A DNA stretch of 64,000 nt from Longimicrobiales bacterium (GCA_029245345.1 JAQWPM010000015.1:1-64000), one strand, 5' to 3'; positions 1 to 8,896 are shown, counted from the first letter of the stretch. Notes: generated by a model not told the origin, from the letters alone. A program made the numbers and translations.

Positions 1-14
1 CATCAAAGCCCAAG

Positions 15-89
15 TGGGCGCTGAGGGACTCGAACCCCCGACCCCCTGCGTGTAAAGCAGGTGCTCTAACCAAGCTGAGCTAAGCGCCC
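15..89 (-). tRNA. tRNA-Val (anticodon TAC)
   Basis: A complete 75-nt cloverleaf reads on the minus strand. The 7-bp acceptor stem GGGCGCT/AGCGCCC pairs perfectly, the D arm carries AGCTCAGCTTGGTTAGAGC, and the anticodon stem CCTGC/GCAGG encloses the loop TTTACAC, giving anticodon TAC for valine. The T arm has GGGGG-TTCGAGT-CCCTC with one G-T pair. The discriminator base is A, and the genomic bases after it are not CCA, so the tail must be added by a nucleotidyltransferase. Confidence 0.96.
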
Positions 90-222
90 TAACAGTTTCC
101 AGATCCCGCAGGAAGCCGAGTCACCAATAAGTCACCTCAGCCTCAGTCTGGAACTTCACTCACGTTATACGGTGAACGAAGGGCAATTCTAACGCGAGTG
201 CCACGTTCGCTCCACTCGGGCT

Positions 223-580
223 CTAACGATGCGCTTCGATCCACTCCCGCGATAAGCGCTGGGCCTCCGCGATTTGGTCACGGGTCATCCGAGCCTCGGT
301 GAGATCCTCCAGTTCTCTCGCGGTCTCATTCACGATCTCTTTCCCCGCGCAGCCGCGAGGTTGAGCCACATGTGCGCGAGAACAAGATCCTCGGGCACGC
401 CCATACCGCTGGCGTACATGAGCCCGAGGCCAGCCTGAGCACTGGCGTTGCCCTGTTCGGCGCAGGGACGCACATCCTCCACTGGTGACTCTGCTGAAGG
501 GCCCTCACAGGAAACCGATGCAGCACTCCCAACAGGGAGTGGCTGCTAGAGCGAGCGCGAACAGCAGGGTTCTCTTCATG
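223..580 (-). pseudogene. Frameshifted Sel1-repeat secreted protein
   Basis: Reading from 580, a signal peptide starts MKRTLLFALALAATPC and then hits a stop in its own frame. The next frame continues with CAEQGNASAQAGLGLMYASG and GVPEDLVLAHMWLNLAA, a classic Sel1-like (SLR) repeat with the conserved A-x-G-L-G-x-M-Y-x-x-G-x-G-V core. A second one-base shift leads to the usual Sel1 C-terminal tail, TEARMTRDQIAEAQRLSREW, ending in TAG at 223. Two indels are enough to restore a protein of about 118 residues. It is either a recent pseudogene or contains two consensus errors. Sel1 proteins usually act as envelope or periplasmic scaffolds. Confidence 0.6.
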
Positions 581-844
581 CCATGATTCTGCCCCGCACC
601 TCTCAGACCCGCACCTCAGGACGCGCAGAACAGTGGATAGCGCGGTGTGGCTGGGTGCCACGGGGGGGCGGCGGCTGTACAATACCGTCCGACCACCAGC
701 GCCTGGGGCCGGTCCACCCCGCGGCCCCGGAGGCGATTAAGCCATCAATTTGGTTCCTTCGGATGCCAGTACTCCAAGGTCCTCCGATGGCCCAACGTCT
801 AACATAAGGCGTGGTACCGAAGTGGGGGGCACGTCACGCAGCAC

Positions 845-1414
845 TCAATTGTGTTCCCCTTCCGACTCATCCATGTAGTAAGGATCAAGATCTACAGGTC
901 TTCTAAGTGTTGCCATCACACCAGAGCTGTACTCATCTCCAGACATAAATTCTATAGTAAGCGTACCATCTTCGTTCAGGGTATAACTCATACTACGAGC
1001 ATTTCCTTCGCCACCCAACGGCTCGAAACGTGACATGTACGCTGCATCTCTGGCTAGAGAAGCCTCATAGGTGATCACACCATTTGTCACCGTGTAGCGG
1101 CCCGAGTTAGCAACAAAGCTCATGTATGCTTCCGCTAACTGTGCGTCTGTTGGTTCGCTGTTAGACGTTGGTAAATGGGAGCGGTCTGTGGACGGAACCC
1201 ACATCATGCTGTAGTGACCAGACTCCGTGAACAAGAATAAGCCCTGTTCCGCAGGCATAGCGACTACTTCCGCCTCTGGCATGACCCATTCTGAGACGAT
1301 CCATCCTCCATATAGACCCTGGTTCTCATCAGTGGTCATTTCTGCGGCAGGCTGGGCACACGCCGCCACGCTCAACAGGCCCCCAACGAGCAGTGGTAGT
1401 TTGATAGTTCTCAT
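845..1414 (-). CDS. Lipocalin-like lipoprotein
   Basis: The 189-residue protein begins with a lipoprotein signal peptide (MRTIKLPLLVGGLLSVAAC), with the predicted lipidated cysteine at residue 19 in the lipobox S-V-A-A-C. The mature part resembles the lipocalin-like (Lipocalin_5) family: an early G-W segment near residue 37, a F-T-E-S-G-H-Y-S-M-M-W strand near residues 62-72, and alternating beta strands to the end. A ligand cannot be predicted. It stands alone, with more than 350 bp empty upstream. The lipoprotein call is firm and the fold assignment moderate. Confidence 0.6.
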   Translation of the reverse strand: MRTIKLPLLVGGLLSVAACAQPAAEMTTDENQGLYGGWIVSEWVMPEAEVVAMPAEQGLFLFTESGHYSMMWVPSTDRSHLPTSNSEPTDAQLAEAYMSFVANSGRYTVTNGVITYEASLARDAAYMSRFEPLGGEGNARSMSYTLNEDGTLTIEFMSGDEYSSGVMATLRRPVDLDPYYMDESEGEHN

Positions 1415-1783
1415 TTGTTGTCCTTGGGCTAATAGTATCGGTAGAGCATAGCCTTCGGCCGGAGATCTTGCTAACTCCAGAGATTAACAAGTACCCGAGC
1501 AGAACACTGTTTATAGGTTCAGCGTCAGTGGCGGTGGAATAGGAAACGGCAGCCCCAACAACAACACCAACCCCTCACGATGATCCATGGGAGTCACGCC
1601 GGAGCTTCTTTCCGATTGTGTCACTGTGCGGCAGGATCAGGCGCAACAGCAGAGAGAGCCTGAGCCCTCTACCTGGGACGCGGGTCTTTCAGACCTTTAG
1701 GCGGCTCGTCGGTTTGCACGAGCTCGCCATCAGGTCCACGGGATATGCCGAGGCGTCTGTCCATCCACGCATCCACCGGCGAG
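1415..1783. other. Intergenic stretch without a visible gene
   Basis: These 369 bases contain no open frame with protein-like composition beyond the antisense shadow of the neighbouring small gene, no tRNA, and no strong hairpin with a T run. The part next to 1414 should hold the promoter and ribosome binding site of the lipoprotein gene, but no convincing -35/-10 pair stands out. Confidence 0.5.
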
Positions 1784-1984
1784 CTACTTGATAATCGCCA
1801 TCGGAATCAGGACAACATATGCCAACACGAGGAGCAACGGCGCGGCAGTAATCGATCCCTGCGCGAGCAAGCCGTATCCAAGCGCAAGGCAAGCGACACC
1901 GGCCGCTCCAAGGATCGCATTGACCTTGGTGAACTTCAGTGCAGCCTGCTGCCCGCGGTTGGCTTTCTCGTTCTTCTTTGACAT
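1784..1984 (-). CDS. Small two-helix membrane protein
   Basis: This 66-residue protein has a basic N-terminus (MSKKNEKANRGQQAALKFTK) and two hydrophobic helices, about residues 22-40 and 47-65, with a glycine-rich turn between them. The arrangement is like the short DUF3098-type proteins known from Bacteroidota and relatives, so it should be an inner-membrane hairpin with its N-terminus in the cytoplasm. Function is unknown. The real-gene call rests on clean composition, the positive-inside pattern and a credible ATG start. Confidence 0.6.
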   Translation of the reverse strand: MSKKNEKANRGQQAALKFTKVNAILGAAGVACLALGYGLLAQGSITAAPLLLVLAYVVLIPMAIIK

Positions 1985-2076
1985 GGCGCGAATGTTAATC
2001 GGAATCTTGGACTCGGTACAGCACGACCGTTAGATGTCAGCGGGCCGTCGCAACGGTTGCCGCCCGGTGAGTCGAA

Positions 2077-3396
2077 CTACTTACTGTGCGAATCCAGTTC
2101 CTTCTGAGTGATCCCTAAGAGCTTCGCAGCAGCCTTCCGATCACCGTCGGTTCGTTCAAGCACACGGCGCGAATGCTGCGCCATGGCCGTGGCCATCGAG
2201 AGGTCTTCGCTGTCTCCCACCGGACGCGAGTCACCGAGCACGAAGTGATCCGGGCCAATCACGGTCCCACGAGCAACGATCGCCGCGCGCATGAGAGCGT
2301 TTTCGAGCTCGCGTACATTACCCGGCCATTCGTATTCGGTCAGCATGGCCACTGCGTCGTCCGAGATCCGGCGAACATCGCGATGCGTCTCCTCGCGAAT
2401 CCGTCCAAGCAGGGCATTGGCCATGACCTCGATGTCAGCGGGTCTCTCCCGAAGCGGCGGGACCGAGATCTCCACGACCTTCAAGCGGAAGTACAGATCC
2501 TCGCGGAAGGTACCCTCACGAATGAGATCTTCCATCGGCTGGTGCGTCGCCGCGATGACTCGGGCTTGAGTGGTGCGAGGCTCTTCCCCCCCTACCGGAT
2601 AGAACTGTCGCTCCTGAAGCACCCGGAGGAGCTTGGTTTGGAAATCGGGACTCGTGTCCCCGATTTCGTCCAAGAAGATGGTCCCCTTGCTCGCGAGTTC
2701 GAAGTACCCCTTCCGTGACCCGACAGCCCCGGTGAAAGCACCCTTCACGTGCCCGAAGAGCTCCGACTCGAGAAGAGTGTCTGTGAGCGCAGTACAGTTC
2801 ACGGCAATAAACGGTTCAGTCGAATGCGCTGAGTGTTCATGCACCGCTCGCGCGATGACTTCCTTTCCTGTGCCGGTCTCTCCCCTCACCAAAACGGTCG
2901 CCCGATTCCGCGCCAAGACCCCGATCGTCTTGTAGATCTCGATCATGCTCGGATCGCGCCCGACGAGCTTGCCCTGCGGAAGCGCGCCTTCCCCGTCCGG
3001 ATCGTCCATCTCGGGAGTGTCCGCGGCGAGGTCCTGCTCGCGGAAGCACCGCTCGGCGATGCCTTGCAGCGCCTTAGGGTCTACCGGCTTCACCAGGAAG
3101 TCGAACGCGCCCGACTTCATCGCAGATACTGCCGTCTCCATGTCGTCGTGTCCGGTCATCACGACCACATCGACACCTTCTGTGGCTGTCCGGACCTTGT
3201 CCAACAGTTCGAGCCCAGTCATGCCGGACATGCGCACATCCGTGATGATCAGGGTCGGGTCAAACGCCTTGAGACGCCCGAGGGCTTTTTCCGCGCTCTC
3301 GGCGGTCTCCACCTCGAAACCCGCATGCGTCAGCCTCGTCTTGTAGACCTCGAGGGCATCCGTGTCGTCGTCGACGACCAATATCCGTTGGCTCAT
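2077..3396 (-). CDS. NtrC-family sigma-54-dependent response regulator
   Basis: Three domains are visible in 439 residues. An N-terminal receiver domain has the acidic pair D10/D11, phosphoacceptor D53 and conserved K103-P104. A central AAA+ enhancer-binding domain has Walker A GETGTGKE near 172-179, the sigma-54 contact loop GAFTGA at 219-224 and Walker B T-I-F-L-D-E-I-G. The Fis-type helix-turn-helix at the C-terminus (AAAKLLGIT...) ends soon after the recognition helix. It should activate sigma-54 promoters when phosphorylated by an unlinked histidine kinase. It is the last gene of a four-gene operon and overlaps the gluzincin gene by 4 bp (ATGA). Its targets are not visible here. Confidence 0.93.
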   Translation of the reverse strand: MSQRILVVDDDTDALEVYKTRLTHAGFEVETAESAEKALGRLKAFDPTLIITDVRMSGMTGLELLDKVRTATEGVDVVVMTGHDDMETAVSAMKSGAFDFLVKPVDPKALQGIAERCFREQDLAADTPEMDDPDGEGALPQGKLVGRDPSMIEIYKTIGVLARNRATVLVRGETGTGKEVIARAVHEHSAHSTEPFIAVNCTALTDTLLESELFGHVKGAFTGAVGSRKGYFELASKGTIFLDEIGDTSPDFQTKLLRVLQERQFYPVGGEEPRTTQARVIAATHQPMEDLIREGTFREDLYFRLKVVEISVPPLRERPADIEVMANALLGRIREETHRDVRRISDDAVAMLTEYEWPGNVRELENALMRAAIVARGTVIGPDHFVLGDSRPVGDSEDLSMATAMAQHSRRVLERTDGDRKAAAKLLGITQKELDSHSK

Positions 3397-4397
3397 GGTT
3401 TCTCATATACCCCGTGCGGGGGGTCTTCGGGTCCACCTTCGTCTTCCACACCCATCCAGTACGCGGGGCGATCCGGTGGCTCACCCGCTCTAAGGCGCGC
3501 CATGTGCTCTCTACCGCGGCCTCGCCGAATGCTCACTATGAAAAGCAAGACCAATGCCATCAAGCCCCAAAACACTGCCGAGTGACTCAAGACAAAGAGC
3601 CAGCCGTAGCGGCTCTTCACGTGTTTGGACCAATCCTCTTCAAAGCGGGCTGTTGTAACCCCGAACGTCTTCCGGAATGCGGACTCGAACGAACGGTCGG
3701 TCCGCCATCGTTCCACAAAAATCTCAAGGCCTCGTTCACCGCTGCCTTCGAGCAAGTAGGTGACCGCACTCGCCGACAGCAAGTATGCGATCTCCGCCTG
3801 AGCACGATTCGTCGGCCATCTCAAGGTGAGTGAGTCCATCGGGGGTGTCCGCCCCATTGCCATCAACACCCTCAGTTTCCATGCCTCACTCGCGTCAAAC
3901 CCCACTGACGCCCACTGAGCATACCCTTCCGTAAACCAGCGCGGGGAGCGCATCCCGCCGATCGCGTCGCTCAGGCCCAGGTGAGCCCATTCGTGTCTGA
4001 GCGTGCGTCGGCCGTCAACATCCAAGATGCTCATGCCCTCACCGGTGGGCACCACCACTACACCGAGTGAAGGAATCGCCACCCCGGCTCGCCACTCGGG
4101 CACGGTCCCCCCGGTCAACTCATCGAACGCCGCGGGTGTGTGCGCCAAATAGGCACGCACCCCTCCAGGGACGGAATCCGGAAGCCCGGGGAGCGGTATC
4201 TGTTCATCGAGGAAGGACAGGACCGCAATCGCGACCAAGGAATCCTGCCTCGAGAAAAAGACCGAGGCGCGCTCACCGACCCGCTCGGAGTACACCTCGC
4301 CGTCGAGGCGTTCGGGAAAGATCTCCTGGGCGGAGGCCGGCCCAGTGGCCAGCGCAGCCGCCAGTGCCGAGAGGGTCAGAACACACCAGCGCGGCAT
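3393..4397 (-). CDS. Membrane-anchored gluzincin (peptidase MA-like)
   Basis: The 334-residue protein starts with a Sec signal peptide (cleavage predicted after ASA, residue 23). A zinc-metallopeptidase motif H135-E-W-A-H139 is followed by a third-ligand candidate, E157, in W-F-T-E-G-Y-A-Q-W, which is the peptidase MA/gluzincin arrangement. A transmembrane helix lies near residues 278-298, followed by a basic tail. The catalytic domain would face the periplasm. An upstream in-frame ATG exists, but the start at 4397 is preferred because it forms a TGATG overlap with the preceding gene and begins the signal peptide. Substrate unknown. Confidence 0.8.
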   Translation of the reverse strand: MPRWCVLTLSALAAALATGPASAQEIFPERLDGEVYSERVGERASVFFSRQDSLVAIAVLSFLDEQIPLPGLPDSVPGGVRAYLAHTPAAFDELTGGTVPEWRAGVAIPSLGVVVVPTGEGMSILDVDGRRTLRHEWAHLGLSDAIGGMRSPRWFTEGYAQWASVGFDASEAWKLRVLMAMGRTPPMDSLTLRWPTNRAQAEIAYLLSASAVTYLLEGSGERGLEIFVERWRTDRSFESAFRKTFGVTTARFEEDWSKHVKSRYGWLFVLSHSAVFWGLMALVLLFIVSIRRGRGREHMARLRAGEPPDRPAYWMGVEDEGGPEDPPHGVYEKP

Positions 4398-6016
4398 CAC
4401 TCTCCGGAGATCATATCCAAGTTGGAGCGAACCGCATCGTTGTGTGGGTTCAGGCCCAAGGCTCGCCGCCAAAGAAGCAGTGCCACGTCACGGTCGTTGG
4501 ACTTGTATGCCATCGTGCCCAACCGCAGGTAGATGTCATCACCCAAACGGGGCGAGAGTTTCACCGCCTTTTCGTACTGAACACGGGCGCCCTCGTGATC
4601 TCCATGGGCGTAAGCTTGGTCACCCAGATTCTTGTGGGCTTGAGGCGGAACTGGAGCAACGGCGACCGCTCGCTTGTAGAGCGCCTCTGCGGCTTCTACT
4701 TCACCGCGCCGCTCGAGCACGGCGCCCGTGTTGACCAAGACGGGACCCGACTCGGGGTAGAGGCCCATTCCCTCTCTGCCCACCGCAACCGCATAGTCGG
4801 TGTCCCCTGCCACAGCAGAAGCTAGGATCGTGTATGCGTAATAGGCCGCGGACGGCTTCTTGATGGTCGGAGAGGTCCGGTACTGGCGCAGCGAGTCGAG
4901 CGACCGAGCGGCATCCCGTGCCTTCAGGAAGAGAATCCCCCGGGCCAAATGCAGTTCAGCGTCATCGGGCTTTGACAGGCTCGCCGTATCGAGAGCTTCG
5001 AGTGCTTCGGGATACCTTCCCAGAAGCTCGAGCGTGAGAGCCCGATTCCGCTGTACCGCATACCCCTCACGGTGCGACTCCGGCATGGATCCGAAGTGCT
5101 GAAGCGCTTCGTCGAGACGTCCAGCACGGAAGGCCATCAACCCAAGCATGAAGTTCGCTCGAGCCTGTTTAGGGTCGATCTCAAGTGCCTGTTCGAACTC
5201 CCGAGTGGCGTCCTCCATCATACCTGAACGATAGAACGCGACCCCGACGTTCAGGTGTTGCTGGAGCGATTCATCGCCCCCCGCCTCTGCTTCTGTGCTC
5301 CGTTCTCCGGCACGACTGACGAAGCCGGCCTGGATGAGCCCGTAAAAAGCCTTCCCGGTCTCGAACTCAACCAGTCCCGCCTCGTTCATGATCTCGTCGA
5401 CGGTGCGGACACCATCAATGAACGGGAGGATCTTCTTCTGATCTTTGGTCAGCTCGACCTCTTCCTCGGAATCGTCCGGATGTCGATCGAATTGGAAGAC
5501 GACCTCGAACGAGGGGATCTTCTTCTCGACCAAACTCCACTCGTCCACACGCCGAGCACCTTCCATAAGAAGTGCTTCCGGCGGGATGCTGACGAGAAAG
5601 ACCCCGTCTTCGTCTGGCGCCTGGCCGGTGTCGAAGTGGAAGGAGCCCTGGTTCCAAGTGAAGAGGTTGTACACCGCCTCTTCGATCTGCGTTTGGATGT
5701 AGTGCTGCAGCTTCTCTTCGGTGATGCTCTCCTGCTCCACCAAGATCTCGCCCAAGCGCTTCCCCTTCTCGAGCGCCTGCTGCTCCATGGCCGCCGAGAG
5801 GTGCTTCCGCGTAATCACGTGGTTTCGGACCAGGAGTTCTCCCAGTCGATCCGGACGATTCAACACCGAAGCGTGAATCACCCGTCCCTTTCCGAAATAG
5901 ATGTATCCAAAGTTGGAGCGGTCCGTCAGGCTAAGACACCCCGTCTTCATACCCATCCCGAGTAGCTGGCAAATATCGGCCAGGCTAACGTCTTGGAGCG
6001 CGCCTTCGATGGCCAT
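4397..6016 (-). CDS. PATAN/DUF4388-TPR protein with MshEN-like tandem motif
   Basis: The 539-residue cytoplasmic protein has an N-terminal DUF4388 (PATAN-type) domain in residues 1-50, with L-x-D-I-C-Q-L-L and G-x-L-x-L. Two 24-residue segments, R57-Q80 and R87-Q110, share the pattern R-L-G-x-x-L-V-x5-I-T-x3-L-x6-Q. This resembles the duplicated c-di-GMP motif of MshEN domains, although the usual central glycine is missing. A helical region follows, then roughly seven TPR repeats from about residue 255 to the end. It overlaps the AAA+ gene by 1 bp (TAATG) and the gluzincin gene by 1 bp. It is probably a scaffold or adaptor for its operon partners; ligand binding is inference. Confidence 0.78.
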   Translation of the reverse strand: MAIEGALQDVSLADICQLLGMGMKTGCLSLTDRSNFGYIYFGKGRVIHASVLNRPDRLGELLVRNHVITRKHLSAAMEQQALEKGKRLGEILVEQESITEEKLQHYIQTQIEEAVYNLFTWNQGSFHFDTGQAPDEDGVFLVSIPPEALLMEGARRVDEWSLVEKKIPSFEVVFQFDRHPDDSEEEVELTKDQKKILPFIDGVRTVDEIMNEAGLVEFETGKAFYGLIQAGFVSRAGERSTEAEAGGDESLQQHLNVGVAFYRSGMMEDATREFEQALEIDPKQARANFMLGLMAFRAGRLDEALQHFGSMPESHREGYAVQRNRALTLELLGRYPEALEALDTASLSKPDDAELHLARGILFLKARDAARSLDSLRQYRTSPTIKKPSAAYYAYTILASAVAGDTDYAVAVGREGMGLYPESGPVLVNTGAVLERRGEVEAAEALYKRAVAVAPVPPQAHKNLGDQAYAHGDHEGARVQYEKAVKLSPRLGDDIYLRLGTMAYKSNDRDVALLLWRRALGLNPHNDAVRSNLDMISGE

Positions 6017-7848
6017 TAGTCGAGTTCCTCGATCAATAGGTCATCGATCTTGGGCCACATCAGGACGACGTTCTCCGCGGAGGGGAACCACGCCCCACCC
6101 TTCGCAGGTGCGGACGTCGCGACGAGTTGGGCCACGGGACGTTCAGGCGCTGATGCCAGGGCGGCCGTCTCTTCCATCTGTGGAACGAACGAGCCCGTCA
6201 CGTCCGGGGCTTGTTCCTCCACAAGAGCGAGATCTCCCTTCCCGTCTCCCGCATCGACCTCCAACACCAGACCGCCCTCGAACCGCGAGCGGAGCCGGTC
6301 GTCGATACCGCCAATACCACTAGGGGCTCGATCACCTGCCAGCATAATGCGAGCGCCTCGTCGCTTGAGCGCTTCGAAGAGATGGAAAAACTCGTCCTGG
6401 GCCCGCTCCGTCTCCGAAAGAGCCTCGACCCCGTGAACCAGGAGCAGATCAACCGTCCACCAGCGCTCTCGCCAGGCGCCGGCGACCCCCTCACCGAGGG
6501 CTCGAATGAAATCCTCGGCGAACTCCGCCACAGATGTGACCGCCATCTTGGCCTCTGGATGAGCTTCCTGATGCGTGCGACCCGAAGCGCCCAGGAGGGT
6601 CCGTCCGAGCTCCGCTTTTCCAGACCATACATAAATCGGGTTGTACTGGGGTTTCTCCTGGGCGACCAGCTGTTGTGCGGCCTTCACGGCCATCGCCGGG
6701 AAGTCGTCCAAGTCGCCCAAGAGCATGCCCGCACCAAGCTTCGGAAAGGGGCGCTGCCGCTCTCTGACCGATGTAAGCAGCGCTTCGGCTTTTTCAATCC
6801 GGTCAGGGTCCTTCAAGACTCCCTCAGCAGCCTCAGGCCAGGGGTTCCCCAGTCGGTCGAGTTCCTCGTCGATTTCTCGCAGACGCTGAACATCGGCCTT
6901 GTACGCCTCTACGATCGTTTCCCATCCATCCGGCTCTTCGCCGTCCTGATACCCATGAAGACGCTTGACCACGAAGCCCTCACGCTCGGCTCCGTCGATC
7001 GCCTCTCGCATCGCCTTTCGCCACGGCACTTCCTTCTCTTTAACCGTCACCGCAACGGTCTCCACAAGATCCTCGAAGAACGAGCCGAATTCACTGCCTA
7101 GGGACTCGACTGCAGGCGCCGAGCCACCTTTATCGCCCAACATCTGCGAGACTTCTTCGGCGGTGACCTGTCGCTCTTCCAACTCCTGAGTGGCGAACAC
7201 CTTGTTGAGGGCGCCTCCCAACTCGCGGACATTCTTGAAGGGCGAGCGCGCCAACGACTCAGCCACCCCAGACTGAAGCGACTGGTCTCGTTCTTCAGCT
7301 TTCTTCCGGATGATCGCCACGCGGGTCTCGTACTCAGGAGCCCCGATATCCACGATCAGCCCCCCGGAGAACCGGGAGAGGAGGCGCGCGTCCAAACCGT
7401 TGATGTCTGCAGGAGGGCGATCACTTGCTAGGACAATTTGGCTTCCGGCCGTGGAGAGTTCATCCAGGGTGCGCAGAAGCATCTCCTGCGCCTCGGGCTG
7501 ACCCGTCAAGAACTGCACGTCATCGAGAAGCAGAATTTCTAAATGGGAGAAGCGATCCCGGAATCCGTCGCGGTCGCCTGCTTCGAGCGCTGACGCGAGT
7601 TCTTCCAAGTACTTCTCCAGCGCCATGTACTCGACGCTGCCCTCGTTTCCGGCCTTTGGCGCCTGATGGGCAATGGCGGCCAGAATGTGTGACTTCCCCA
7701 ATCCTGAGGCGGAGTATATGAACAACGGGTTGTAGCTCGTCCCAGGCGAATCGGCAGCACGACGCGCGGCGGCCGAGGCGAGCCTGCTGGCTGGCCCGAC
7801 TACAAACGCGTCGAATGTCAGTTTCGGATCGAGGTCGGTCATAGCCAC
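6016..7848 (-). CDS. Tandem DnaA-like AAA+ protein without DNA-binding domain
   Basis: The 610-residue protein contains two DnaA/Hda-type AAA+ modules. The first (about residues 8-235) has a Walker A S46-A-S-G-L-G-K-S53, Walker B L-L-L-D109-D110, sensor L-A-S-D-R-P-P and the box VII arginine R159 in L-L-S-R-F. A helical linker spans about 245-370. The second module (about 385-560) keeps the order and an R-L-R-S-R-F motif, but its Walker A is degenerate (S-G-K-A-E-L-G-R-T) and Walker B lacks the D-D pair. No DnaA domain IV helix-turn-helix is present, so this is not the replication initiator. It is the first gene of the four-gene operon. Its role is unknown. Confidence 0.82.
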   Translation of the reverse strand: MAMTDLDPKLTFDAFVVGPASRLASAAARRAADSPGTSYNPLFIYSASGLGKSHILAAIAHQAPKAGNEGSVEYMALEKYLEELASALEAGDRDGFRDRFSHLEILLLDDVQFLTGQPEAQEMLLRTLDELSTAGSQIVLASDRPPADINGLDARLLSRFSGGLIVDIGAPEYETRVAIIRKKAEERDQSLQSGVAESLARSPFKNVRELGGALNKVFATQELEERQVTAEEVSQMLGDKGGSAPAVESLGSEFGSFFEDLVETVAVTVKEKEVPWRKAMREAIDGAEREGFVVKRLHGYQDGEEPDGWETIVEAYKADVQRLREIDEELDRLGNPWPEAAEGVLKDPDRIEKAEALLTSVRERQRPFPKLGAGMLLGDLDDFPAMAVKAAQQLVAQEKPQYNPIYVWSGKAELGRTLLGASGRTHQEAHPEAKMAVTSVAEFAEDFIRALGEGVAGAWRERWWTVDLLLVHGVEALSETERAQDEFFHLFEALKRRGARIMLAGDRAPSGIGGIDDRLRSRFEGGLVLEVDAGDGKGDLALVEEQAPDVTGSFVPQMEETAALASAPERPVAQLVATSAPAKGGAWFPSAENVVLMWPKIDDLLIEELD

Positions 7849-7927
7849 CGTTGCGATAGGCCTTCGTATGAAGGGGGCCGTAAGTATCGGGGAGACAGCC
7901 TACCAACAAAAGAGCCTTACTACAACG

Positions 7928-8896
7928 CTATTCGGCTTCTCCACGGGCCCAAGCCGCTGCCGCCGCCAAGTCGTCCGGCAGCGGCGCTTCAAAGTGCATG
8001 GGTTGACCCGTGACAGGGTGGTCGAAGGCGAGTTCTGCGGCGTGAAGGAACTGACGACCCACTTTCTTTGAGAGCTTCACAGCCCAGGACTGGGTCGGGC
8101 CACCCATGCCCCGCTCCCAACCCAGCCCATACACAGGATCACCCACAACCGGGTGTCCAATATGAGTCAGGTGTACACGGATCTGGTGCGTTCGCCCCGT
8201 TTTGAGAGCCACGGAGAGAAAATCGGCTCGTTCCCATCGTTCCGTGACTTTGGCCCGGGTCAACGCCGGACGCCCGTCCTCCGACACCGCCATCCGTTTT
8301 CGGTCCCTGGCGTCGCGTCCAATGGGCGCCTCGATGGTCAATAGAGGCTCCGACAGGTGCCCCCAAGCCGCGGCTTGGTACAAGCGCTTCACCTTCCGGA
8401 GCTTGAGCGCGTCCGAAAGCGTATGGTGCGCCACATCGTTTTTCGCCACTACGAGCAGTCCGGATGTTCCACGGTCCAGGCGGTGAACGATGCCTGGTCG
8501 GAGCCGCCCCCCAACACCTGAAAGATCGCGTACGTGATACATCAAGGCGTTCACCATGGTCCCCGAGCGATGCCCCGGTGCCGGGTGAACCACCATGCCG
8601 GCCGCCTTGTTCACCACGACAATCGCGTCGTCTTGGTACACGATCTCAAGCGGAAGATCTTCAGCCTCAATATCGACCGACTCGGGTGCCGGAACTGTGG
8701 CATGGATCACCATGCCCTCCGTCACCGGCTCGGATTTCTTGCCGGCCCGCCCGTCTACGGTCACGAGACCTTTCGCTAGAAATTTTTGCGCCTGTGTTCG
8801 TGAACAATCGAGGCGGTCCGCCAAGAAACTGTCTAGACGGTTCTCTTCGCCCGGCGCGACGACCAATTCATAATTGGAGGCATCCACGTTACTCAT
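7928..8896 (-). CDS. rluD: RluD-family 23S rRNA pseudouridine synthase
   Basis: The 322-residue protein has an N-terminal S4 RNA-binding domain (about residues 18-70) and a RluA-family catalytic domain with H-R-L-D141-R-G-T-S-G-L, where D141 is the nucleophile. Family members isomerise uridines of 23S rRNA; RluD itself acts on helix 69. The ATG at 8896 (MSNVDASNY) is chosen over an upstream in-frame start, which would lie deep within ileS. The start overlaps the end of ileS by 8 bp, so translation is probably coupled. A neighbouring RluA paralogue specificity cannot be excluded. Confidence 0.9.
   Translation of the reverse strand: MSNVDASNYELVVAPGEENRLDSFLADRLDCSRTQAQKFLAKGLVTVDGRAGKKSEPVTEGMVIHATVPAPESVDIEAEDLPLEIVYQDDAIVVVNKAAGMVVHPAPGHRSGTMVNALMYHVRDLSGVGGRLRPGIVHRLDRGTSGLLVVAKNDVAHHTLSDALKLRKVKRLYQAAAWGHLSEPLLTIEAPIGRDARDRKRMAVSEDGRPALTRAKVTERWERADFLSVALKTGRTHQIRVHLTHIGHPVVGDPVYGLGWERGMGGPTQSWAVKLSKKVGRQFLHAAELAFDHPVTGQPMHFEAPLPDDLAAAAAWARGEAE

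Noticed and set aside
790-830. GCCCAAC and GTCTAAC near 796, similar to integron attC half-sites
   Set aside because: No matching GTTRRRY partner at the right distance and no cassette structure or integrase in the window.
6016-7848. Chromosomal replication initiator dnaA with an origin nearby
   Set aside because: No domain IV, no DnaA-box cluster seen around it, and no dnaN or gyrase neighbours.
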